Of a DNA stretch of 64,000 bases, positions 53,337 to 62,933 are shown piece after piece. Each line of letters opens with the position of its first letter. The first letter of the stretch is position 1. The DNA is from Fistulifera solaris (lineage: Eukaryota > Bacillariophyta > Bacillariophyceae > Naviculales > Stauroneidaceae), in assembly GCA_030295235.1 (NCBI GenBank), contig AP026148.1, positions 773,501-837,500 on the forward strand. The letters run 5' to 3'. The position numbers and the translations under genes are program-made. A model generated the notes under the pieces. That model saw only the letters and a program-made list of their open reading frames with translations, did not search any database and was not told the origin of the DNA.

Positions 53337-53488
53337 TTCACAAGAATCTGTGCGCCTATCATTCTTCTTATTGTTTCTGTAAAAAAAGGCAATAGAAGTT
53401 GTAGACGGATCCAGTATGCACAAGAATCTGTGCCCCTATCATACTTCTCGAATTGTAAAAGAAAAAAATAGCAGTTGTAGACAGATAC
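53337..53488. repeat. Imperfect tandem duplication of about 75 bp
   Basis: Two units, 53337-53411 and 53417-53488, share CACAAGAATCTGTG, CCTATCAT and AGTTGTAGAC in the same order. The flanking TTTAGCAG also occurs on both sides. Confidence 0.75.
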
Positions 53489-53656
53489 GTTTTAGCAGTC
53501 TTTCAATCGCCTTCGCTACCGAATGCGGCCAGGAAAATGGTGCATGAAAGGATAACGCAAGATCTACGTAAATTGACCTACACCAAGTCGAGACTAATGA
53601 GCAGCCAGCCAATGACTACTATAAGACCAACATGGGGACCGCATGCGCCTGGAATA

Positions 53657-54443
53657 TCACTTGGTGAACTTATCCTCCGGATCTGCCACATCAATACGTA
53701 AAGTCGAGTGAGCTAATTGTACTCAATCGAATAATACAGATGCTATGCGAAAACTTACAATCAAAAGAATCGGTAATGCCAAGTAACTTGTTGGCCGCCT
53801 TCTTTCCGAAACCGCGCTTCTTGACCAAGTAGCTCTGTGCATTGAATATGTTATCGGTCCACCGATTCGCCGCCTCGCGACACAACTTGAGCTCATGCTG
53901 CAAATCCGCCAACGCTTGTGGGTCATTTTCTTTCAAAAAAACTAGTTCGGTTTCCAAAGGCTTCATCAATGAAGAAATCTCCTGCAAACGAGCTAATTTT
54001 CGAGCACGAGTCCCGTCGTCGTCCTCTTCACGGCCTCGTTTCGCGTCCGCAAGTTGCGCCTGTGCTTCCGTTAGATCGATTTTGAGTTTCTCAATATTTT
54101 TCAATCGATCTTGGTGCTGCAATTGCATCATTCGATCTTTCTTGGCTGGAAAACTCCAGAAAAAGTTGCTTCCGCCAATCTTGTCTTTGTCGACAAGATC
54201 GTCTTCGACCAGCCCATTATGGACGTCCGTGAAGCTGTGTACGAAAGCAAGGCGAAAATATCACATAGTGAGTATTTATTATGGAGAAACTGAACATTCT
54301 TGATAAAGGACTCACGCATTCGCATTGACACCCGCTTTTGCGGCGAGTACCGACATTTCCTTTTCCGTGTACACTTGCTTTGTGTTGTGATAAATGCTAA
54401 GAATTGTCTTGCGTTTTTCCTCGAGTGACATGCGCTTCGCCAT
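53657..54443 (-). CDS. MND1: MND1 meiotic recombination factor
   Basis: Three exons (54316-54443, 53759-54234, 53657-53712), with 81- and 46-bp introns, give 219 aa, the usual MND1 length. The winged-helix N-terminus reads KRMSLEEKRKTILSIYHNTKQVYTEKEMSVLAAKAGVNA, then GLVEDDLVDKDKIGGSNFFWSFP. A long coiled coil follows (QDRLKNIEKLKIDLTEAQAQL ... ELVFLKENDPQAL), then the family signature EAANRWTDNIFNAQSYLVKK and LGITDSFD. MND1 forms a dimer with HOP2 that helps DMC1/RAD51 strand invasion in meiosis. The last small exon (encoding HSTLRIDVADPEDKF) is less certain because its 46-bp intron is short and the sequence is poorly conserved. Confidence 0.9.
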
Positions 54444-55028
54444 GATTTTGTTGCTAAACTATGAAGAAGTTTATAGAATCAATGTACCGAAGAGGAGCAG
54501 AAAGGTTGAATGAAATATTTTGTTTTTGTCATTGTGTTTGCGTTTTCGCATGCTTTGTTATTAATATCATCACGAGGGTGGAGCGTATAAAATGCTTTGT
54601 AAACGAGTACCGGTACCCGTACTGGTACGGTACCTTCCGCACAATGCTTTGGTAAGCTTACCCCTGTATAGAACAAATTGTAGAAGCGCCTTCTGTAGAT
54701 TCAGTCCCGGAAAGTATTGACACAATAAATACTAAAGTAATCAACTATGGAAACTACTACCTACGGTAGAATTGACGACCAAATCTAAATATGAGGAAAA
54801 AACTAGTTGAGAATACAACTGCTCTAACAGGCATCACGGGCTGATAGCCATGGGATGCTTAAAGTGACATGATTTGTGTGACATAGTTTTCTTTGAAAAC
54901 CAATTGCTCAACACTGGTATGAAGGAGGAATATTGTCGTTCGTTGGTAAAAAGACAGCATCTTTGTAACATACACATTTTCTTTTCTGACTGTTGGATAA
55001 TGTCAATGTAGAGGTTGGCCTCCTCCCT
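54444..55028. other. Intergenic region
   Basis: A dense GGTACC palindrome cluster lies at 54606-54634, about 170 bp upstream of MND1. No gene is seen. Confidence 0.5.
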
Positions 55029-56131
55029 TTATACGTGGATACTGAATTTGTCGTCTTTTGCGACGTGTTCGTTGTTGATGAGTAGTTCTCGTGGCCGGAG
55101 AGTGTACAACGCCGTGTTGTTCTCCTTTTTAAACAATTTCTTGCTACTACTAGCTCTGCCATGGGCTGTTGCATTGTGAAAATGTGTCTCGTTTAGAAAA
55201 TGATGCGTCGAGTTCAGGTAAAAATAGTCCTCCATTTCAGCGTCTACTGAGTCCTTGCTACCCTTGCCTTTGCTGCCTTTCCCCTTTTTACTGCTTTTGC
55301 CTGTAGCGGACTTTTTACTCCTACTGCTACTCTTTGACTTCTTGCCATTATTCGATTTCTTTCCCTTGTTGCCCCCGTCACGCCGCACAGCTCCTCTGGT
55401 GCCAGTGTCGCGTTTGAACAAACAAAATTCGTGATCCAATCTGCGTACGTACTTAATCGAATATAAACAGAAGGTTGATTGGTACAGCCAACATTGTAGC
55501 TATACACACCGGATTGCTCTTGAGTGATTTGGTCCAAAAGCGGGCCCCCCTCGTCCCCATCGCAAGGTCCTCCAAACGGAAAGCTTGCACAGTACTGGGT
55601 TGTTTCATTAAACAGATCGCCGACTTGCAATTTACAAATACCGTTCTCAAGAAGAAACATGTCCACCTCCATCAGAGAATCACTGTATGCCGATTCCTCT
55701 TCTGTTGATTTACCGAATCCGATTGTGAAGAGGGGTCGATCCGCTGCTAGTGTCTCATCTAAATTTAGCGATACGAGTGTATTGTTACTTGTTTCGTTGA
55801 GTAAAACAAGCATGAGGTCTTCTGTCGGATGTATTTGAAGCGACGACACGCGAATGCGCTGAGCGAAGTCTCGGCCAAGTCGATCATTGGATCCAATAAA
55901 TACTTCATTTCCTTGAAACACATTTTTACACGATTTGACTGTCAAGACTACGTCTGCAGCTATTAAAGTTCCTCCGCAAACGCTGGTGTTGGTAATTGCA
56001 TGGCAGAAGTAAGGGTACGCTCCAATTCCACCAGGAAACCCACCCACGACTCTCGGTTGGATCTCATCGTGTGCAAATATATTGCTCGCAACAGCGAGTG
56101 AAGGCAACGTTAGAGCGACTAATACATTCAT
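55029..56131 (-). CDS. Trypsin-fold pseudoprotease with Lys/Ser-rich tail, copy B (one frameshift)
   Basis: The ATG at 56131 gives a signal peptide (MNVLVALTLPSLAVAS). The S1 fold shows RVVGGFPGGIGAYPYF, CGGTLIAADVVLTVKSC, TEDLMLVLL, FTIGFGKS and GPCDGDEGGPLLD. As in copy A the catalytic His is Ser (TVKSC against TAAHC) and the catalytic Ser is Glu (GDEGG against GDSGG). After FVCSNATLAPEELC the frame changes: one extra G in the G5 run near 55370-55376 would join a Lys/Ser-rich tail (GNKGKKSNNGKKSKSSSRSK). This is followed by an Asn-glycosylation-rich, acidic end to the stop at 55029. The span is one base short of a multiple of three, consistent with a single loss. The tail is shorter and less regular than that of copy A. 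Probably secreted. Confidence 0.83.
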
Positions 56132-56816
56132 GCTCCGTTTGTTCACGGCTTCTTGAAGTTGGCGATGGGGTGCCAATGCCTTAATGCTGTTGTGTTCAGT
56201 CTTGCATGAAGGTGGCAAATGGAAAACAATTAAAATGAAAGGGTCGTCGGTCCTGAAAGAGTCGCCGAAAAAGCAAATCATCAAAATGAAAAAATGTGAC
56301 GGCCGAAGTCACCGTGTTTCGGTTCAGATGTCCCTCGACGAATTTAGTACCCCGGAGTATGAAATAAGTAAAGAAAAGACCTGAAGTATAACTCTTTGTA
56401 GAACAGAAGGACGCGCGTTTTGATGGGGCTTAAATAAGAAAATGAGAGGGCTATCGCTTGTAGTGTGTACATTGCCGTACAAGTCTTACGTCACGCTACG
56501 GTCGGAAGGAGAAAAATTTGAAATGGATGGACCTTTCGCTCTAGCTTAGATAGCATCGCTTTCTAGAGAGAGACTGGAGCTATTCTGCTGATTTCTCCTA
56601 GAGCGCAAGATTGGTTTGCCGCACGCGTTAGCTTATCCTTTCACGCTGAACAAAGGATCAGATTTTTGATTCTCCGTTCCTTTGTGATCTGGCGCTGACG
56701 ATTCGACAAGCGGATTTTTAGCAGTATCACTCAATTATTTTTGAAATGATCTAGGCCAAAATCGTTTGGGGAGTCCCAGGAATACCATGTTATTGTATAC
56801 TTTTAGCAGAAATGTG
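56132..56816. other. Intergenic region
   Basis: An AGTACCCCGGAGTAT motif occurs at about 56347. No gene is recognised. Confidence 0.4.
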
Positions 56817-57719
56817 TCAGTATCTCGTGTCTTCTCCGGCTTGTTGAACTGCTCGGTAAGCTATTTGTTCCAGCGATAAAACAGGAAGTTCTAGCTTGGG
56901 CAGTTGCATTGAATGCTTCACGCGGTGAATGTAGACTGTACTGGTCCCGCCCACAACATCGCACGGTCCGGTCACAGTGTCGACTAATTCCAGTTCATAG
57001 TTCCCTTCCGGAATGCGTCCTTCGTCATCGTTTACCGCTGGACACACTCCCGAAAGGTCGAGTGGATATTCTGAAGTCATGACAACGGTTCCAGTTTTAC
57101 ATTGCCGTCCAATTTGAATCGCTAAAACAGCTCTGACGGGTTCCGGCATGCAGCTCATAAAAACAAAAGATGGCATCGGTAAGCCTATAAACATGTAAGG
57201 ATCCTCCAATGAACCCTGTTCGAATTGAATAAAGGATCTAAGCTCAATATCGCTGCTAGGGAGGAAAAGGATGCCTTCGTTGTTGTGAAAGCATCGGTCT
57301 AGGTTCGATATGGCACATTCGTGTAGCCGTGGTAAAATTTCCAATCCAGAACAGTTTTCGAAAGGCGGCATAAGGGCTGCTGCAGCAAAGACCAGTCGAC
57401 CTGTACCGCTGCCAATATCCCGAAATGATTTGCAGTCTTGGCAGTATGTTGTCAAAAGATGGGCGAAAAACGAAAGATCAAACTCCCGTAGGTATATTCT
57501 CGAGGCGGGTCGCGATTGCTTTCGACGTAAGGCCAGTATCCATCCGTTCGACTTAATGCGTTCCGCTCCTCAAGCAACGAAGAGTCATAGAGGGATTCTA
57601 GAGCTTGAAAACGGCCTGCTGTGATTTAGTGACGGTGATATCAGTCGTCAGAGCTCCTTTTTCGAGAAATGTACCATGCCGTAGCTGATTGGACGTGAAG
57701 GGAGAACTTGAAAATGCAT
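56817..57719 (-). CDS. Class I SAM-dependent methyltransferase, DOT1-like fold (frameshifted N-terminal half)
   Basis: The continuous C-terminal frame (56817-57455, 212 aa) starts within the SAM-binding motif: FRDIGSGTGRLVFAAAALMP (motif I), CSGLEILPRLHECA (motif II, acidic ribose ligand) and a later PSFVFMSCMPEP. Upstream, in another frame, EERNALSRTDGYWPYVESNRDPPREYTYG leads into EFDLSFFAHLL if one G is added to the G3 run near 57490. The EYTYGEFD block is typical of these methyltransferases just before motif I. Further upstream frame changes are likely between 57590 and 57677; the start may be 57719 or 57677. The substrate is unknown. The family includes DOT1-like histone methyltransferases and related uncharacterised enzymes. 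Confidence 0.72.
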
Positions 57720-58074
57720 GAACTATCGATCGTGCCATATCAGTCGTATACAGGTTTGGCAGTTCATCTATAAGAGTGAAAGAACAGCTTCAACAATAAG
57801 CTTGAATGTCACGTTTCACTATCACAAAGACTATTCTACGATGAACGATGAAGGCGTCTTCAAAATGAAAATGAATAAGTTTCATGGCGATTCACATTTC
57901 ACATCAGGTAACACTGTCAACGGACGGACTGACTTCATCGATGACTTCATCGACTATTGCTACTAATGCTATAATCCGGACTGGAGAATTTAGAAAGCAA
58001 ATAACAAAAAAGATTACTCCGTAGGTCATTATATTGGAATCATTATATAAGCTCACTACAAACGGCATTCCACG
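57720..58074. other. Intergenic region
   Basis: No supported feature was seen; an ATTACTCCGTAGG motif lies near 58013. Confidence 0.4.
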
Positions 58075-59313
58075 CTATAATTTTCTCTGTTCTATTGCGT
58101 CGCGTATAGCTTGACGATAGTCATGAGCTGCTCCTGCCAATAATAGCGGCGATGTTTGGTGGAAGAATATTTGGCGCTGCACAGAGTCTTCTTGACTGAA
58201 GGCTAACTGACTACTGGAAGCCCGACGTTGTTGTGAATCGCCCATTAGTGCATCACATTTTGCAACATGGTCCACCCGTGACATGCGAATTGTCTCGTAC
58301 AACTCCATACTTTTCACAGTCAGACCGAACTGTCCAATGAGGATCGCCAAGAGTTGCCGCATCTTCGTAACCTTGTTGGCTACCTTGACCAAGAAAGGGA
58401 TGAGGCGGATGCAATACGACCGTATAACCAATGCTTCAGCGTGGGCTTCAATTCACCGAAGCCGACTTGGGCCTTCGGTTGGCAATCTTTAAATATTGGA
58501 TAAAAGATTCATCCCAGCCATCGGCCTCTAGTTCATTCGAAAGTTTTTGACACATTTCAGCCGGAACATTTGCAGGTCAACGTGCCCCAACACTCTGGAT
58601 TTGTAGGCGACAAAGGGAAATGAATTTAAAAACAAGATTTAAGGTCGCCTGTAGGAAAGAAAGTCGCGTGGCATTTAGTTGTCAAACTACTTGGCATCGC
58701 AGCCGAACTTTCGGCGTGAGAAATTCCCATGAAACTCATCCAACCAGAATAATGCCATTCTACATCCGGTGCAACTGTTCGGCCGAACTTTGCTTTTTCG
58801 CCATCTGAAGCCATCAACCAAGAGGTTGTTGTCTGTGTTCCATCAGCGAAGTGAACCCGTACGTACTCTGAAGAGGACTGAGAAAGCGACTTTTATAAGC
58901 TCCTTTCCCCAATGCACTTTAATTTCATTTCGACATGCGGCTTCGTAAAGTAAGTTTTGCAATGCAGCCATCGCTGTATGCCTCGACTATTACTCTCAGG
59001 TGCTACCGCGACCACTGTTACGTCGTGGCGTTCCCAAATGCAGCTCTGTGAAAGCAGAACTCGCTTGCAATATTGCTTCGTACAGAGTCTCATCAATGTT
59101 TTGAAGCACCTTCAATCCATTTTGCTGTAGAACTAACCCTGCTCCAACATAAGGAAGCATAGTAGCAGAGCGTTCGTACACCGGTACTTTTCGTCCTGTA
59201 TATTTCTCCAAAGCTAGAGCCAGCACAAAACCGACAAGACCTCCGCCGATGATTATCACTTCATGTTGTGGGCTTCGGGAAACGACAGGGAACGATGCTT
59301 TTCTTTGGCACAT
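58075..59313 (-). pseudogene. FAD-dependent monooxygenase pseudogene (kynurenine/zeaxanthin-epoxidase-like fold)
   Basis: The N-terminal FAD-binding Rossmann motif is perfect (VIIIGGGLVGFVLALALE, then VYERS and GAGLVLQQNGLKVL). Homology then continues through at least five frame changes: WERHDVTVVAVAPE, RGIQRWL/LLYEAACRNEIKVHWGKEL, YVRVHFADGTQTTTSW, LMASDGEKAKFGR, TTKCHATFFPTGD, HWLYGR and HPPHPFLGQGSQQG. Between HWLYGR and HPPHPF the conserved second FAD motif (LGDAA) is missing from every frame. Loss of that block cannot be a homopolymer error, so this copy is very likely dead. Intact homologues hydroxylate or epoxidise small substrates using NAD(P)H. Confidence 0.85.
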
Positions 59314-60047
59314 TTATTGTTGCTTGGCGAAGCGCTGTGTAATCTTACAAAGTATTTTTTGTGAGCAACAGCACAAGGAAGATCTCTTTCTCATGTAAAG
59401 AATGCATGGTATCCATTCGATCCGTTTGATGACTCTGCGCGAAGCAAAGATCGGCAGCAGTTCGTATTTTCGCATCGGTGGGTTCGGGTTTCGTTTTGAG
59501 GATCAAACTGGTTGTCTTACCAGTACTCAAGGATTTTTCCAAGCCTTGACCGTTCCCGCCATTTTCAAATTTGAGATTCAAAACGAGCTTTGACTATGGT
59601 ACAAATAGAACTACGTTGTCTACTAAAGAACGTCAACGAAGCGCAAATATCGAGCCGTCCGTAACATCGCACGCCGGGCGGATAAGTAGTGGCCTGCTGC
59701 GGAACACATTTGAAATTTTTGGTACTCTGTACCAAATAACTAGTAGTTGAACCTGATGGCACGACTTGGGGCTTGGGGCTTGGGGAGTCATTGTTTGATT
59801 TCAAATTTAGAGTAAATAATAACAGCGGAGGGTACGTTCGACGGAGCACGGAGAGGACGGCAACAACACTACCACCAACACCACGACAGAAGTGATCTTT
59901 GCTCATTTCTTGATGAGTCTCTTGCCGAATCAAAACAAAGATTGAAGCGTACATTTTAAGCAATTGCGCCAGAAGGTCGAGGCGACGAGAGGACAGACAT
60001 CACCAAGAAAATGTCAACCGTTACGGCCGGCGCGGCGATCGCGAAAA
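59314..60047. other. Divergent intergenic region
   Basis: Small frames (59345-59581, 59565-59963) show no recognisable domain. No other feature was seen. Confidence 0.4.
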
Positions 60048-62933
60048 ATGTCGAATTTTCCCCTTTCCGCAGGTGACCATGGCGAGGGTCGTATTCCAAT
60101 AATAGGTGGCCGTCGTCATCCTCCAGATGATTCTATTCGGAACTCCGTAGAATACAATGCGATTGAGAACTCGTTTCTCAACAACAGCCTGCGCCGGGAG
60201 AAAGTAGGTTGAATTGCCGTTCGGGGAGTTCTCAACGGCGGTCAGACGTGTTCGCCCAGTTGACCCAACAGTCACTGACAAAAAATCACATTACTACTTT
60301 TCTTACAGTGCAAGAGGAACGCTTCTCTCGTACGATTGGTTTCGAATTCACAGCGAGTTCGCGGGTGCTTGACACTGACACACTCTTCTCAACAACCAGA
60401 GAGCGAAATGATGGCGTGAACCGGCGAAGTATTGCAAACAGAACCACCACAATTGATAACAATATCATTTACTGTGATTCTCAAACTCAGAGGCGACCAC
60501 AAAGCGACAGCTCGCGAGAACGAAACGGCTTTAGAGGCAACAAATTGTACAATACATCACCGAGACATTTCGATCGTTTCTTATTGTCGTGTGTCAAGCG
60601 AAACGGACCGAGGAAGTGGAAATCGCATTTAGACCGGTCACAGCACAATCATAATAGCCGAGACAACCCGTACATCTCAATTCATTCGTCAAAGGAGGCT
60701 TTTGAAGTACATAATCGGTATTCTGTGACAGAAAAGAAAGAAAAAAACTACCATTTCGAGTTCAGTAAAAACAAAGCGGCGTCACAGCTCTCGGCGCTGT
60801 CGGGACAAACCATGGGTTTCAACAATACGACAGCATCCGGCCGGTGGAATGCACCGGGTACTACAGTGGAAAAGTTAGAAGCTTCCTACGTTGCAGACGG
60901 AACAGTCCGCGAGAAGACGAGGATGATAACTCAACAATTAAGCTCCTTAGGCTTCGTTATTACATGACGGCTATGTATTCTCCGCGGTTGCACCCGCATG
61001 TCACTGGAGCGCCATCTACAATCTCGACCGGCGGCCGGCGGACGACGCTTCCTTTCAGCATCATCCGCAGCAACTTCACCGAAGGGTTGATTCATGGGAA
61101 GGAGTTCCTCCTTATTCGTTAGATGAAGGTTTCACACCTAGTTCGCGGCGCGGGCTGCTCATTAAAGCAGGGTGCTTGGTCTGCTTAGCGGTCCCAACAG
61201 CACGTTGCTTCTTTTCGAACAGACAGTGTCCTGCCCATTGCACCAAGATGGCAACAACAGCACCACCCCTTACCCTTTGTTCCACGAGAAGCAAATAGTT
61301 CGTCAAATCGCACAGGGCTTTATATGGCTGGAACTGGAGCTACATCACGAAAACCGACGAGGTCCATCGCCTTTCCATCCAACCTCGGCTAGCGCCGCCT
61401 CGAACACCAGCGACCCAGTAATCCACAACCTCTGTCGCCTCAAACTGCTTGAATAATGTTACTAACAGTCCACATCGATACGCAACAGGATCCAGATCAA
61501 GCTCGGAGGTATTAAAGACTCTTCTTGGGAAGAAGGCTTGTTTGTACGAACCCGACACATCAAGGGCGGTGGCGTTGATCACATGGTTGGTTGGACGAAT
61601 ATTGGCGCTGGAATTCGGGTATTTTTCACGACAACAGTTGCAAGCTGGTGTTCATGCATGTGTTTCCCACAAAATCGATTCCGGAATCATAACAAGGACG
61701 AAGGTAAATCGTTGCATGCAAATCATACTCAACAGCTGCTTTCACTACATCATTCAGCGACCTGATGGTACCGAGGGAGAATGGAGATACTTTCCGTGAA
61801 GCATTCGCGGCTCAGGTCAGCAATGATGATCATATGTTCACGGCATCTTCCTTCACCGTGGAATGATATGGCGTCCGTGAGGCGATGTACTACTAGCATC
61901 CACCAGTCCCCTGGAATCTCCGACGCACACACCGCAGGCGTCTCCTCAACTCACTTCCATGAATGCTCCTGTCAGTCCAACACAAAGAGACTCAGATGAC
62001 AAGCGAGCAGTTTTGCTTTGTTTCAATGAAAAGCGTCGCGGGCGCTTTGGATGTTTTTCGATGCCACAACGAATTCATTCATGATCACGGCCCATGCTTC
62101 TCAGTTGCAGTTGTCAAGTCACGAATGGCGTCAATTCTTCGGCTCCGACAATCCCGACAGCGCATACATTTGGGGGCTGATATAGGAGTTCCTTTGACAC
62201 ATCTGGATGGACAAGCGCATCGGATTGATTCCTTGGGAATTCTTTCGAATCAAGAAGCGGCGGCTTTCCGAACGACTTGGTGTTCGAAACGTTACGAGCA
62301 TCATCCACGAGCTTTGTGGATTTGCGCACGCGGAGGTAAGCGGCGGTTGGCTAAGGCGCAATCCTGCTGTGTTCCGAATACAGTGGGGAAATGTGCCCTT
62401 TGTTCACAAACTGCAAAAGGATTCCGAAAGTCTTGGTTCTTCATGAATGCCCGAATGGTATCACGTTGTCCGAAAGCACATTCCTTAGAAGAAGTTGTTT
62501 ATCACCCCAATCAATACAAGACCCGTGTTTGTCAGCAACGCCAATGCTCTTTCGGAGGCGTGTGTCCCAATTTTCACCCGGTGAAAGTCATCGTGCGAAG
62601 AAATCTGACGTTCGCGGGCGCCATGCTCGGACTCTTCCCAACAGTTCAAAGCCAGCCGGAGCTCCTATTCTTTATACTTGCGATGCACCCATCAGTGCAT
62701 TTGATATGGACATTAAGACCCCAGGTCTGCAAAATCTTTACCGGCGACATTGCGCGGTGATGCGGGCCTTATTACGTCAACAGAACCCTGCATTCTATCA
62801 GTTGTTTGATACAAATGACGTTTCTCCGAACAAAAAGTCATGTGAAGCAACAAAGTCGCGATTACTGGAACGACTTCAAGGCCGATTGAAAGCTTTGACA
62901 GAGTTATTGATGCATATCTTGAATGTAAACTGA
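60048..62933 (+). pseudogene. CCCH-type zinc-finger protein gene, heavily frameshifted
   Basis: Pieces in shifting frames along one strand form a plausible gene. A short first exon starts at ATG 60048 and may splice from 60207 to 60309. A long Ser/Arg/Asn-rich disordered part runs to about 60967. A conserved helical segment lies near 61640-61770 (HKIDSGIITRTKVNRCMQII, FHYIIQRPDG). FRCHNEFIHD, EWRQFFGSDNPDSAYIW and AAAFRTTWCSKRYEH lie near 62050-62300. The finger region follows (LCGFAHAEVSGGWLRRNP, CPKAHSLEEVVYHPNQYKTR, CSFGGVCPNFHP; about 62310-62580). The C-terminal block GAPILYTCDAPISAFDMD ... LRRQNP-like ALLRQQNPAF runs to the stop at 62933. YHPxxYKTxxC followed by C-x(5)-C-x(3)-H resembles plant tandem CCCH RNA-binding proteins. 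At least six single-base shifts occur in the last 900 bp. Whether the gene is decayed or badly sequenced cannot be decided here. Confidence 0.68.
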
